DNA of 64,000 nucleotides from Sphingopyxis terrae subsp. terrae NBRC 15098. Lineage in GTDB: Bacteria > Pseudomonadota > Alphaproteobacteria > Sphingomonadales > Sphingomonadaceae. The stretch is from contig NZ_CP013342.1 in assembly GCF_001610975.1 (NCBI RefSeq), positions 2,427,001 through 2,491,000 of the forward strand, given 5' to 3'. The notes beneath the pieces are model-generated. The model had not been told where the DNA came from and did not search any database. It saw nothing but the letters and a program-made list of their open reading frames with translations. The position numbers were made by a program, and so were the translations under genes. Below, piece by piece: positions 53,724 to 62,402 of the stretch; position 1 is the first letter of the stretch; every line of letters begins with the position of its first letter.

Positions 53724-54713
53724 TTATTTGCCGACGACGCCTTCGGGCAGGTCTTCGCCGAACACGCGCTGATAATATTCGGCGACGATCATCCGTTCGG
53801 CCTCGTCGCACTTGTTGAGGAACGACAGACGGAAGGCGAAGCCCAGGCTGTGGAAGATCGCCGCATTCTGGGCCCAGCTGATGACGGTGCGCGGCGACAT
53901 GACAGTCGAGATATCGCCGTTGACGAAGCCCTGACGCGTCAGATCCGCAACCTTCACCATATTGGCGACGGTGGCATCGTCGGTACCCGGCACCTTCTTC
54001 AGGATGATCTCGCTCTCGGTCGCCGCGGGCAGATAGTTCAGCGTCACAACGATGTTCCAGCGGTCCATCTGGCCCTGGTTGATCTGCTGCGTGCCGTGAT
54101 AGAGCCCGCTCGTGTCGCCCAGCCCGACGGTGTTCGCGGTGGCGAACAGGCGGAAGTGCGGGTTCGGGCGGATGACGCGGTTCTGATCGAGCAGCGTCAG
54201 CTTGCCTTCGGCTTCCAGCACGCGCTGGATCACGAACATTACGTCGGGCCGCCCCGCGTCATATTCGTCGAAGACGAGCGCGGTCGGCGTCTGCAACGCC
54301 CAAGGGAGCAGGCCTTCGCGGAATTCGGTCACCTGCTTGCCGTCGCGCAGCACGATCGCATCGCGCCCGACAAGGTCGAGGCGGCTGATATGCGCGTCGA
54401 GGTTGATACGGATGCACGGCCATTTCAGCCGCGCCGCCACCTGTTCGATATGCGTCGATTTGCCGGTGCCGTGATAGCCCTGCACCATGACGCGGCGGTT
54501 ATATTTGAAGCCCGCGAGGATCGCGAGCGTGGTGTCGCCGTCGAAGACATAGGAGGGGTCGAGGTCGGGAACCCGCTCGTCGGATTCGCTGAACGCCGGC
54601 ACCTTCATGTCGATGTCGACCCCGAACAGCTCGCGCGCATCGACCTCGGTATCGGGCGCTGCCAGCAGCGTCGAACCATGATGGTCGGGAAGGCTGTTCG
54701 GAATATCGGTCAT
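53724..54713 (-). CDS. cobS: CobS-like AAA+ cobaltochelatase subunit
   Basis: About 329 residues. MoxR/CobS-type AAA+ ATPase: Walker [21 protein letters not shown], Walker [21 protein letters not shown], sensor 1 [20 protein letters not shown], arginine-bearing [14 protein letters not shown]. The typical CobS N-terminus [20 protein letters not shown] is seen. I place the start at [10 protein letters not shown] (54713); the ORF runs to an ATG at 54743, but that end lies inside an inverted repeat that also occurs elsewhere as non-coding DNA. Works with CobT in family members. Confidence 0.92.
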   Translation of the reverse strand: MTDIPNSLPDHHGSTLLAAPDTEVDARELFGVDIDMKVPAFSESDERVPDLDPSYVFDGDTTLAILAGFKYNRRVMVQGYHGTGKSTHIEQVAARLKWPCIRINLDAHISRLDLVGRDAIVLRDGKQVTEFREGLLPWALQTPTALVFDEYDAGRPDVMFVIQRVLEAEGKLTLLDQNRVIRPNPHFRLFATANTVGLGDTSGLYHGTQQINQGQMDRWNIVVTLNYLPAATESEIILKKVPGTDDATVANMVKVADLTRQGFVNGDISTVMSPRTVISWAQNAAIFHSLGFAFRLSFLNKCDEAERMIVAEYYQRVFGEDLPEGVVGK

Positions 54714-54737
54714 GATCGCGTCCATCAGTTTCATGCT

Positions 54738-54824
54738 CGTCATGCTGAACTTGTTTCAGCATCCATTCGGCGCACCGTCTGAAATGGAGCGCTGAATGGA
54801 CCCTGAACCAAGTTCAGGGTGACG
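54738..54824. repeat. Imperfect inverted repeat upstream of cobS
   Basis: The left arm (54738-54768) starts CGTCATGCTGAACTTGTTTC and ends ATCCATTC. The right arm (54794-54824) reads GAATGGACCCTGAACCAAG and ends TTCAGGGTGACG. They pair over about 31 bases with a handful of mismatches and a 25-base loop. It belongs to the same general class as the repeats near 46.1 and 57.9 kb. Confidence 0.78.
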
Positions 54825-54900
54825 GGGAAGAGGAGTCGGCGGGGTACCGCCGACCTTGGGAGCGCGGTATCGCGATGGGTTGCCCCATGCAACGCCTTAT

Positions 54901-55338
54901 TCAGAACAGATCAAGCGCCTTCATCACCGCCGACTGGTCGTAATAGGGGCGCTCGCAGACGATCCGGTCGCTGCCGGGGGCGAATTCGAAACTCGCCGCC
55001 ATGCGAATGCGAAACGCCTTGCCCGTCGGCTCGACGGTTCGTAGCCCCAGCTTCAGCGGGCCGAGGTGCGTGCCGGTCAGCCAGAATTCGACGAGCACCG
55101 TGTCGGTCGCTGCGTCGGCGGCGATCGCGATGATCTCGTTCGCCTGATCGGGAAAGGGTTCGCGCGACGCGGCGAAATAGGATCGCACTGCGGCCTCGCC
55201 GTCAAAGACGGTGCCGGGGCCGAGCAGTTCGTAACGTGGATGATCGAATGTCGCGATCACTCCGTCCCAGTCGTGGGTGATCTCCAGCGCCATATGGCGT
55301 TTCACCGTTTCGATCCGCGCCGCGTCGAGTTCGCTCAT
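54901..55338 (-). CDS. SnoaL/NTF2-like fold protein
   Basis: 145 residues: HMALEITHDWDGVIATFDHP, then YELLGPGTVFDGEAAVRSYF and VLVEFWLTGTHLGPL, the pattern of SnoaL-like polyketide-cyclase/NTF2 folds. These small cone-shaped domains bind or isomerise hydrophobic compounds; the ligand cannot be guessed. It lies 11 bp downstream of the DnaJ-domain gene on the same strand. Confidence 0.75.
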   Translation of the reverse strand: MSELDAARIETVKRHMALEITHDWDGVIATFDHPRYELLGPGTVFDGEAAVRSYFAASREPFPDQANEIIAIAADAATDTVLVEFWLTGTHLGPLKLGLRTVEPTGKAFRIRMAASFEFAPGSDRIVCERPYYDQSAVMKALDLF

Positions 55339-55349
55339 CCGTGCCTCTC

Positions 55350-55940
55350 CTATGCAAATGGCCTGGCCTTGCGCAGCAATTGATAGGCCGCGACGACTTC
55401 GCCCAGCCGCACCTCATGGCTGCGGTCGCCGCCGTTGCGGTCGGGGTGATATTTGCGCACCAGCTCGCTGTAGCGGCGGCGCAGCGCCGCGCGGTCGGCA
55501 TCGGTGGCGAGCCCCATCAGCTGCAGCGCGCGATGCTCCTCGCGGGTGAAGCGCGGGTCGGCGGCTTCGCGCCGCGCCTCGTCCATGCGCTGGCGAAAGC
55601 GCGCGCCGAGAGCATCCATCGGATCCTTGAAATCGGCCCAGCGCGGCGGCAGGTCGGCGCTGCCGGCAGCGCGAAAGGTGCGGCTTTCGGTCTCCCAACC
55701 CGCGGTCGGCGACTGCGCGGCCATGATCTGGTCGGCGTTCATGCCCTCGAAATAATTATAGCCCGCGTTGAATTCGCGAACATGGTCGAGGCACAGCCAG
55801 CGATAGGGTGGCGGTCCGTCGGGCGAGCGGTGCGGCGAAGCGGGGGCGCGAAATTCGCCGGGCTCTTGGCAGCCGGGAACCGCGCAAGGGGCCTCACGCG
55901 GAACGCGGCCGTGGAATCGGGGGGAGCGGGGGCTTGTCAT
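55350..55940 (-). CDS. J-domain (DnaJ-like) protein
   Basis: 196 residues. The J domain is at the C-terminus (about 130-192): QLMGLATDADRAALRRRYSE then LVRKYHPDRNGGDRSHE with the invariant HPD. The N-terminal half has Cys/His pairs (CAVPGCQEPGEF, CLDHVREFNAGYNYFEGM), a conserved-looking alphaproteobacterial layout. It probably stimulates DnaK on specific clients. Start at 55940 (MTSPRSPRFHG) lies 28 bp from the divergent bolA start. Confidence 0.86.
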   Translation of the reverse strand: MTSPRSPRFHGRVPREAPCAVPGCQEPGEFRAPASPHRSPDGPPPYRWLCLDHVREFNAGYNYFEGMNADQIMAAQSPTAGWETESRTFRAAGSADLPPRWADFKDPMDALGARFRQRMDEARREAADPRFTREEHRALQLMGLATDADRAALRRRYSELVRKYHPDRNGGDRSHEVRLGEVVAAYQLLRKARPFA

Positions 55941-55968
55941 GCTGGGTATCTGCTCCCAACATGGAGGC

Positions 55969-56247
55969 ATGACGCAAAAAGGTCCAGCCCAACGCGAAAT
56001 GGAAACGCTGCTCGCCGCGGCTTTCCCCGACGCCGATTTCACCCTGAATAACGACAGCGCGGCGCATCACGGCCACGCCGGCGATGACGGCAGCGGCGAA
56101 TCGCATTTCAGCCTGACGATCCGATGGGCGGGCTTCGCGGGCCAGACCCGCGTCGCGCGCCAGCGGGCAGTAAACAAGGCGCTCGGCGACATGCCGGGCA
56201 ACCGCGTTCACGCGCTGGCGATCCGGGCGCTCGCGCCGGGCGAATGA
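55969..56247 (+). CDS. BolA family protein
   Basis: 92 residues: [20 protein letters not shown], then [20 protein letters not shown] and [12 protein letters not shown] with [13 protein letters not shown]. This is the BolA class II KH-like fold; the FxGxxRVxRQRxVxxAL core is clear. A His-rich segment ([12 protein letters not shown]) may add ligands for [2Fe-2S] binding with a monothiol glutaredoxin, as known for the family. First of four tightly spaced plus-strand genes. Confidence 0.88.
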   Translation: MTQKGPAQREMETLLAAAFPDADFTLNNDSAAHHGHAGDDGSGESHFSLTIRWAGFAGQTRVARQRAVNKALGDMPGNRVHALAIRALAPGE

Positions 56248-56254
56248 GGCGCGG

Positions 56255-56614
56255 ATGACCGAGCATCGCATCTATCGGATGAGCTTCGCGAAGGTTTACC
56301 CGCTGCTGGTCACCAAGGCCGAACGCAAGGGACGAACGAAGGCCGAGGTGGATCAGGTTATCGGTTGGCTCACCGGCTACTGCCAGCAGGAGCTCGAGGC
56401 TTTGCTCGCGGCCGGCACCGATTACGCCGGCTTTATCGCGGGCGCGCCGGCGATGAATGCGGCACGCACGCAGATTCGCGGCGTCATCTGCGGCGTGCGT
56501 ATCGAAGAAATCGACGATCCGCTGATGCGCGAGATACGCTATCTCGACAAGCTGATCGACGAACTGGCGAAGGGCAAGGCGATGGACAAGATATTGCGGG
56601 CGCCCGCGCCATGA
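56255..56614 (+). CDS. DUF2200 family protein
   Basis: 119 residues, start 7 bp after bolA. The opening [20 protein letters not shown], then [19 protein letters not shown] and [20 protein letters not shown] are the recognisable DUF2200 sequence. Cytosolic, function unknown. The stop overlaps the cupin start (ATGA). Confidence 0.9.
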   Translation: MTEHRIYRMSFAKVYPLLVTKAERKGRTKAEVDQVIGWLTGYCQQELEALLAAGTDYAGFIAGAPAMNAARTQIRGVICGVRIEEIDDPLMREIRYLDKLIDELAKGKAMDKILRAPAP

Positions 56615-56982
56615 CGATCGGCAAGGTCAACCTCGCCGCAGCCTTTGCGACCTTCCACGATCACTGGAACCCGCGTGTCGCCGGCGACATCAATGATTTT
56701 CAGGTCAGGCTGGTCAAATTCGAAGGCAAGTTCGACTGGCATCACCATGAAACGGAAGATGAATTGTTTCTGGTGGTGCAGGGCCGGATGAAGATGGGCC
56801 TGCGTAGCGGCGACGTGATCGTCGGGCCGGGCGAATTCATCATCGTGCCGCACGGAACCGAACATTGTCCCGAGGCGCTGGACGGCGAGTGCCATGTGCT
56901 GCTGCTCGAACCGGGATCGACGCGCAACACCGGCACGGTCGAAACCGACAAGACGCGCCACAGGCTGGAAAGGATCGGCTGA
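56611..56982 (+). CDS. Small cupin-domain protein
   Basis: 123 residues. Single cupin barrel: motif 1 [18 protein letters not shown] (His-His-Glu metal set) and motif 2 [20 protein letters not shown] with its His. Metal-dependent enzyme or binding protein of unknown substrate. Coupled to DUF2200 upstream (ATGA) and to the pirin gene downstream (TGATG). Confidence 0.87.
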   Translation: MTIGKVNLAAAFATFHDHWNPRVAGDINDFQVRLVKFEGKFDWHHHETEDELFLVVQGRMKMGLRSGDVIVGPGEFIIVPHGTEHCPEALDGECHVLLLEPGSTRNTGTVETDKTRHRLERIG

Positions 56983-57866
56983 TGTTCACCGTCATTACCC
57001 CCTCGACCCATGACATCGGGGCTTTCGATGTGCGGCGCACGCTGCCGAACAAGGAGCGGACGATGGTCGGCCCCTTCATCTTCGTCGATCAGTTCGGACC
57101 GGCGCATTTCGACATCGGGCAGGGGATGGACGTGCGCCCGCATCCGCACATCAACCTCGCCACCGTCACCTATTTGTTCGAAGGCGCGATCGACCATCGC
57201 GACAGTCTTGGTACGTGGGCGACGATCCGGCCGGGCGCGTGCAACCTGATGACCGCCGGGCGCGGCATCGTCCATTCGGAGCGCACGCCCGCGGCCGAAC
57301 GCGCGACCGGATCGCCGATCTCGGGCATGCAGACGTGGCTGGCGCTGCCCGACGGCAAAGAAGAGATCGACCCGGCGTTCGAACATGTCGCCAAGGAAGA
57401 TCTGCCGCTGATTGAGGACGGCAAGGTGTCGGCACGCGTGATCATGGGGACGCTATGGGGCGCGACATCGCCGATCACCCAGCACGCCGCGACCATCTAT
57501 GCTGACATATTGATGGCGGCGGGAGCCAGCCTGCCGATTGAGGCGGAGGCCGATGAGCGGGCGGTGCTGGTCGCGATGGGCGACGCGACCCTCGATGGCG
57601 AAGCGCTCGACCGTTACAGCCTCTATATATTGAAGCCGGGGCAGGCGATGACGCTGCGCGCCGCCACCGACGCGCGCGTGATGCTGCTCGGCGGCGAAGC
57701 CTTCCGCACCCCGCGGCACCTGTGGTGGAATTTCGTCAGCTCTTCGCGCGACCGGATCAATCAGGCGAAGCACGACTGGAAGGACGGCAATTTCCCGCTG
57801 GTCGCGGGCGACAGCGAAGAATTCATCCCGCTGCCCGACGCGCCCAAGACGCCGGGCTATCCGTGA
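56982..57866 (+). CDS. Pirin family protein
   Basis: 294 residues; bicupin. The N-terminal metal site reads VRPHPHINLATVTYLFEGAI and DHRDSLGTW, then CNLMTAGRGIVHSER, the Fe ligands of pirin. C-terminal cupin and WWNFVSSSRDRINQAKHDW complete the family. Some bacterial pirins have quercetinase activity; others modulate metabolic enzymes. Start shares a base with the cupin stop. The following 240 bp contain repeats. Confidence 0.9.
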   Translation: MFTVITPSTHDIGAFDVRRTLPNKERTMVGPFIFVDQFGPAHFDIGQGMDVRPHPHINLATVTYLFEGAIDHRDSLGTWATIRPGACNLMTAGRGIVHSERTPAAERATGSPISGMQTWLALPDGKEEIDPAFEHVAKEDLPLIEDGKVSARVIMGTLWGATSPITQHAATIYADILMAAGASLPIEAEADERAVLVAMGDATLDGEALDRYSLYILKPGQAMTLRAATDARVMLLGGEAFRTPRHLWWNFVSSSRDRINQAKHDWKDGNFPLVAGDSEEFIPLPDAPKTPGYP

Positions 57867-57924
57867 TCGATTGCGAGCTTGCAGGGCCTACCTTTCGCGG
57901 GTCGCGCCGAACGACTTTCTTCAC

Positions 57925-58000
57925 CGTCATCTCGGACTTGATCTGGGATCCATTCACGCAGCGTCGGAACAATGGATCCCGGATCAAGTCCGGGATGACG
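57925..58000. repeat. Imperfect inverted repeat after the pirin gene
   Basis: Left arm CGTCATCTCGGACTTGATCT through GGGATCCATT and right arm AATGGATCCCGGATCAAGTC through CGGGATGACG pair over 30 bases with two mismatches around a 16-base loop. It is positioned to act as a transcription end for the bolA-pirin operon. Confidence 0.82.
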
Positions 58001-58028
58001 AAAGGCGAATAGGCTCGCCTACCACACT

Positions 58029-58061
58029 CCGTTCACCCTTCTACAAGCTCAGGGTGAGCGG
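58029..58061. repeat. Short repeat unit of the CTACAAGCTCAGG type
   Basis: CCGTTCACCCT and AGGGTGAGCGG flank TCTACAAGCTC, forming an 11-bp stem with one mismatch. It is a single half-unit related to the 46.1 kb repeat, 29 bp from the larger inverted repeat at 57.9 kb and 43 bp from the hydrolase stop. Confidence 0.7.
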
Positions 58062-58103
58062 GTGGGGAAGTGGCAATGTCCGCATTCGATCCCAAAGCCG
58101 CCG

Positions 58104-58907
58104 TCAGCGCAGCCGTTCCAATATCCTTGCAAACAGCCAGTCCGCGTCGCCGCCCGCGAAGCTGTGCGACGCGCTGTCGAGACGCTTGACCGGGATGTTT
58201 GCGGGCCGGCAATGCGCGATGAATGCCTGCGCGGTGCGGTCGCCGGTCGCGAGCAGGATCGTCGCGGGGCAAGCCAGCGCGGTCATCGCCGCGTCGAGGC
58301 GCGCGGCGAGGCTGTCGGGTGCGGCGGCTTGCGGCGTCCGTTTCATCGCCGACAGGCCGCGGACCAGTTTGCCGATATCGATCTCGCCCTTCAGCAGGCG
58401 CAGCAGGCTTTTCGGATCCTTGATCCGCGCCAGATAGCGTGCGCGGATCGCCGAGGCTGGCGGCAGCGCCGGCTGTTCGCCTGCATCCGATTCCGCATCA
58501 TCATAAGTCCACGGATTGGCGAGGATCAGACCGTCGAGTGGGAGCGGCTGGTGCAGCAGCAGCGCGCTCGCGGCATCGCAATTGCCGAAGGCAATGATGC
58601 GGGTGACGTGCGGCGCGGCCGTGCGAAACGCGGCGATCGCGGCGGCGATGTCGGGGCCGCTGTGCATATAGCCGCCATTCTCGCCTTCGCTGTCGCCGAT
58701 CCCGCGGCGATCGAAGCGAAAGGCCGGGTGACCCGCCGCCGCGATCCGCTGTGCCAGCATCGCCATGCCGCGATGCGCGCCGCTGCGAATCTCGTTGCCG
58801 CCCGACACGATCAGCAGCCCGGTCGTGCCCGGCGCATCGTCGAAGCTTGCGGCCAGCGCCGCGCCTTCGCAGAGGAAGGTCAGCTGATGCCGCATGTCCG
58901 GCTCCAT
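58104..58907 (-). CDS. Exosortase A system-associated hydrolase 1
   Basis: 267 residues, alpha/beta hydrolase: GLLIVSGGNEIRSGAHRGMA, HPAFRFDRRGIGDSEGENGG, LILANPWTYDDAESDAGEQP and SASHSFAGGDADWLF. These strings, especially GGNEIRSGAHRG, are typical of the hydrolase-1 family (TIGR03100) tied to exosortase A clusters. The usual nucleophile-elbow position reads IAFGNCDAASAL, with Cys in place of Ser, as often in this family. It overlaps hydrolase 2 by 28 bp. Confidence 0.88.
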   Translation of the reverse strand: MEPDMRHQLTFLCEGAALAASFDDAPGTTGLLIVSGGNEIRSGAHRGMAMLAQRIAAAGHPAFRFDRRGIGDSEGENGGYMHSGPDIAAAIAAFRTAAPHVTRIIAFGNCDAASALLLHQPLPLDGLILANPWTYDDAESDAGEQPALPPASAIRARYLARIKDPKSLLRLLKGEIDIGKLVRGLSAMKRTPQAAAPDSLAARLDAAMTALACPATILLATGDRTAQAFIAHCRPANIPVKRLDSASHSFAGGDADWLFARILERLR

Positions 58908-59554
58908 GCGGCGATGTCGGCCGCCATCGCGTCAGCCATGGCGGCGTCTTCGCCCGGTTCGGCGCGCAGCCACAGCGGCGTGCCGGCAATCGCTTCGTCG
59001 CCGCTGCCCAGCGCCACAGTGCGCAGCGGCGTGACCGCCTGCGGCTCGCTTGTCGCGAGGGACGCGACCATCGCCGGCGACAAGCAATTGCCGGCGAGCA
59101 GCAAGGGCTCGCTTTTCGCCTGTTCCTGAAGGCTGTCGAGCGAAGATGTCACGCCCGCCTCGCGATCGGCGCTGACGCGCGCACGCAGCAGGGTGCGGAG
59201 CAGCGAGCTGCCGCCGACGGGCGCCAGCCGCCACCATGCGGCGGCCGCGGCCTGATGGTCGATCAGCGCGCCGCCGCGCAGCGCGACGATAATGATCGGC
59301 CCCTCTATTTCACCGGCCGTCTCGGCAAAGGCGCTCTGCCACCGGTTCAAATCGACATCGGCGAGCGCGACGGGGCTTTCATTCTGGCCCGGCAGGTCGG
59401 GAAGCACGGCGGCGAAACCTTGCGCCGCCAAGGCGCGCATCGCGCGTACGATAGTGCGGCGGCTGCGGTTCGCTTCCTCGAACAAGGGGGCCGCGACCAG
59501 GATCGTCGCGCGGGGCGTGCCGACGGGCGCGATGCGAAGCCTATGCTCGTCCAT
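58880..59554 (-). CDS. Exosortase A system-associated hydrolase 2
   Basis: 224 residues. PRATILVAAPLFEEANRSRR, TIVRAMRALAAQGFAAVLPD and LPGQNESPVALADVDLNRWQ are characteristic of the hydrolase-2 family (TIGR03101). The nucleophile-elbow region reads IIVALRGGALI, without an obvious Ser, so activity is uncertain. It lies between the acyl carrier protein and hydrolase 1 genes in a minus-strand operon. Confidence 0.87.
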   Translation of the reverse strand: MDEHRLRIAPVGTPRATILVAAPLFEEANRSRRTIVRAMRALAAQGFAAVLPDLPGQNESPVALADVDLNRWQSAFAETAGEIEGPIIIVALRGGALIDHQAAAAAWWRLAPVGGSSLLRTLLRARVSADREAGVTSSLDSLQEQAKSEPLLLAGNCLSPAMVASLATSEPQAVTPLRTVALGSGDEAIAGTPLWLRAEPGEDAAMADAMAADIAAWSRTCGIS

Positions 59555-59572
59555 TCGCCCCTCGCATGTCGG

Positions 59573-59839
59573 TCAGCCCTGAACCTTGCGTTCGGCGAAG
59601 CGCAGCAGATTGCCATAGGTTTCGAAGATTTCGCCGTCGACGTCGTCATCGTCGATCAGGATGCCGAGACGGTCCTCCATCTCGGTCAGCACGGTTGCGA
59701 CGGCCATGGAATCGAATTCGGGCAGTTCGCCGAACAGGCCGCTGTCTTCGGTCAGCGCTGCCGCGCGTTCGGCGCCAAGGCCGAGGACGTCGGCGAGCAG
59801 GGCGCGAAGGGTGGCGTCGACTTTATGGACTTCGGTCAT
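59573..59839 (-). CDS. Exosortase-associated acyl carrier protein
   Basis: 88 residues. Phosphopantetheine site ELPEFDSMAVATVLTEMEDR (Ser in DSM) and the typical ACP four-helix pattern ending FGIxxDDD-like RLGILIDDDDVDGEIFETYG. Dedicated ACPs with acyl-ligases and decarboxylases occur in exosortase A clusters. The start overlaps the stop of the GNAT gene (ATGA). Confidence 0.88.
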   Translation of the reverse strand: MTEVHKVDATLRALLADVLGLGAERAAALTEDSGLFGELPEFDSMAVATVLTEMEDRLGILIDDDDVDGEIFETYGNLLRFAERKVQG

Positions 59840-60837
59840 GGGTCTTTCCTGAGCAGCGAACGGGCAAAGGCCTTCAATGCCGGTCCCCATGCCGCGATGC
59901 GCCCGCGATTGAAAGCCTCCAATCGCCACAAGGGCTCGTGCCGGTTCATCCAGTCGCGCTTGTAGGCGTCGTTGCCCGTCCCGAAATCGATACGGCGCAC
60001 GCCATCGACCGCGATGACATGGCGAAACAGAGCCGCCGAAAGCAGGGTGCCGGGCGATGCCTTCAGACTGTCCTCGACATGCGCGAGCTTGTGGATGAAG
60101 GCGGTGCCGTCCTCCACCGTCCAATATTGCGCCGCCACCGCTTCGCCGTCGATCCGCGCCAGCCCCATGCGAAAGGTGCCGCGCGCGCTTTCTTCTTCGG
60201 CAAAGGCGCGGAGCAGAGCGGGGTTGCCCTCTTCGGGCTTCCAGCTCGCGGCGTAGATATGCTCATAGGCCGCCCAGGCATCGGCGTCGAATGCGGTCAG
60301 AATCTCGATCGCGACAATATTCTTTTTCGCCTTGCGCTGGACCGTGCTGCGCAGCGCGCCGGGGCGGGTGGCCCACCAGCCGTCATGATCGAGCCCCGTC
60401 AGGTCGAGCCAGTGGCGATCGCCCGCCGGCACCGCGCGCACCCACCATCCGGCGGCGCGCATCGCGGTTGCGATGCTGTCCTTTTCGGCATCGGGCACGG
60501 GATAGATCGTCAGGCGTGCGGCCTCGGCGCGGGCGCGTGCGAACAGGTCGCGCAGCGCCGCCATATGGTCGCCCTGGCCGGTATAAAGCGGGCGGATCGC
60601 AAAGCTGTACCAGTTGGCAAGCCCGGAAACCGCGCCCGATTTTTCACGCCGAAGCGGTAGCCACGCCGCGGTTTCGCCTGCGGAGCCCACCGCATCGATT
60701 CGGCCTTCTCCGGCAAATCCGTGCGCGGCGAGCAGGTCGAACCATTGGGGACGGTCGAACGGCGAAGCATGGCCCATGCCGCGTGCTGCGGCGGGCAGCT
60801 TGGCATCATTAGCGTGATGTTCACCGTTCCCATCCAT
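59836..60837 (-). CDS. GNAT/FemAB-like acetyltransferase of the exosortase cluster
   Basis: 333 residues of the CelD/BcsL-type GNAT group: FDRPQWFDLLAAHGFAGEGR near the start, TRPGALRSTVQRKAKKNI, then YEHIYAASWKPEEGNPALLR and RIDFGTGNDAYKRDWMNRHE. The last string is typical of XrtA-associated GNAT proteins. It may transfer an acyl group to a polysaccharide precursor, using the ACP encoded next (inference). The ATG at 60837 faces the ligase start only 35 bp away. Confidence 0.82.
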   Translation of the reverse strand: MDGNGEHHANDAKLPAAARGMGHASPFDRPQWFDLLAAHGFAGEGRIDAVGSAGETAAWLPLRREKSGAVSGLANWYSFAIRPLYTGQGDHMAALRDLFARARAEAARLTIYPVPDAEKDSIATAMRAAGWWVRAVPAGDRHWLDLTGLDHDGWWATRPGALRSTVQRKAKKNIVAIEILTAFDADAWAAYEHIYAASWKPEEGNPALLRAFAEEESARGTFRMGLARIDGEAVAAQYWTVEDGTAFIHKLAHVEDSLKASPGTLLSAALFRHVIAVDGVRRIDFGTGNDAYKRDWMNRHEPLWRLEAFNRGRIAAWGPALKAFARSLLRKDP

Positions 60838-60872
60838 GGTGCGGCGCTCTATCACCACTGTCCTAACAGCCG

Positions 60873-62402
60873 ATGACCAAAGCCGAAAACCCGCCCTCAT
60901 ACCCCCTCGACCATCTCGCGCTGCGCGGCGCGGCCGATGCGCCTGCGCTGCTCATCGGCGACGCGCCGATGTCGTTTGCCGATCTCGATGCGGGTGTCGG
61001 CCGGCTGGCGGCATGGCTGCGCGCCGCGGGCGCCCGGCCCGGCGACCGGGTGGCGAGCTGGAGCGCGAAGACGCGCGCCGCCTGCCTGATGCCGCTCGCC
61101 GCGGCGCGCGCCGGGCTGATCCATGTGCCGGTCAATCCGCTGCTGAAGGCGCCGCAGGTCGCGCATATTCTGGTCGACAGCGGCGCAGCGCTGTTGCTTA
61201 CCAATCGCGCGCGGGCCGACATGCTGGGCGACGGCCTTCCCGGCGGCTGTGCGCTGCGCGATCTGACTGCGGTCGAGGCGGCGATCGACGGCCATCCGGA
61301 GCGCTTGCCCCCTTCGGCGGGCGATCCCGGCGATCTGGTCGCCATTCTCTATACCAGCGGATCGACCGGGCGGCCCAAGGGCGTGATGCTCAGCCACGCC
61401 AATCTGTGGCTTGGTGCCGAGAGTGTCGCGACCTATCTGGCGCTTGGCGCCGATGATCGCGTGCTGGCGGTGCTGCCTTTCAGCTTCGATTATGGCCAGA
61501 ACCAGCTTCTTTCGGCCTGGTATGCAGGTGCGGCGGTGGCGCCGCTCGATTATCTGGCGCCGCGCGATGTGGTGAAGGCGGTGGCGCGGCACGGCGCGAC
61601 GACGCTTGCCGGGGTGCCTCCCTTATGGGTGCAACTGGTCGAGGTCGATTGGCCGGTGGATGTCGCCGCATCGCTGCGCCGCCTGACCAACAGCGGCGGC
61701 GCACTGACGCCGTCGCTGATCGACGCGATGCGCGCGACTTTTGTCGAGGCCGACATTTATCCGATGTACGGCCTGACCGAAGCGTTCCGGTCGACCTGGC
61801 TCGACCCGGCGCTCGTCGCCGCGCATCCAACCTCGATGGGCCGTGCGATTCCGCACGCCGAAATCCTCGTCTGCCGACCCGATGGCAGCATCACCGCCGA
61901 TGGCGAAGCGGGCGAGCTCGTCCATTGCGGGCCGCTCGTCGCGCAGGGCTATTGGCGCGACGCCGAACGCACCGCCGAGCGTTTCCGCGCGGCGCCTGCC
62001 GCATCGGCGTGGGGCGGCATCGCCGTGTGGTCGGGCGACACGGTGCGCCGCGATGGTGACGGCCTGCTCTATTTCGTCGGCCGCGACGATGCGATGATCA
62101 AGACCGCGGGCAACCGCGTCAGCCCGACCGAGGTCGAGGATGCCGCCGTTGCCACCGGCATGGTCTATGAAGCCGTCGCCTTCGGCGTGCCCGACGCGCG
62201 GCTGGGCGCTGCGATCCAGTTGATCGTGCGCGGCAAGGCCGATGCGGACCGCGAGGCGTTCGCCGCCGAACTGCGCCGGACGCTCCCCAACTTCATGCAG
62301 CCCAAGGCAGTCGAGTGGCGCGAGGCGTTGCCGCGCAATCCCAATGGCAAGCTCGACCGCGTCGCGATCGCGGCCGAATGGGGTGCAGGGGTGGCGGCAT
62401 GA
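60873..62402 (+). CDS. Exosortase A-associated acyl-CoA ligase (AMP-forming)
   Basis: 509 residues, ANL superfamily: LVAILYTSGSTGRPKGVMLS (P-loop), LPFSFDYGQNQLLSAW (characteristic of the PEP-CTERM-associated ligase), YPMYGLTEAFRSTWLDP, GRDDAMIKTAGNRVSPTEVE and the catalytic Lys in RNPNGKLDRVAIA. Its partner is probably the ACP or CoA, loading an acyl group for the pathway. Divergent from the GNAT gene; the stop overlaps the decarboxylase start (ATGA). Confidence 0.9.
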   Translation: MTKAENPPSYPLDHLALRGAADAPALLIGDAPMSFADLDAGVGRLAAWLRAAGARPGDRVASWSAKTRAACLMPLAAARAGLIHVPVNPLLKAPQVAHILVDSGAALLLTNRARADMLGDGLPGGCALRDLTAVEAAIDGHPERLPPSAGDPGDLVAILYTSGSTGRPKGVMLSHANLWLGAESVATYLALGADDRVLAVLPFSFDYGQNQLLSAWYAGAAVAPLDYLAPRDVVKAVARHGATTLAGVPPLWVQLVEVDWPVDVAASLRRLTNSGGALTPSLIDAMRATFVEADIYPMYGLTEAFRSTWLDPALVAAHPTSMGRAIPHAEILVCRPDGSITADGEAGELVHCGPLVAQGYWRDAERTAERFRAAPAASAWGGIAVWSGDTVRRDGDGLLYFVGRDDAMIKTAGNRVSPTEVEDAAVATGMVYEAVAFGVPDARLGAAIQLIVRGKADADREAFAAELRRTLPNFMQPKAVEWREALPRNPNGKLDRVAIAAEWGAGVAA

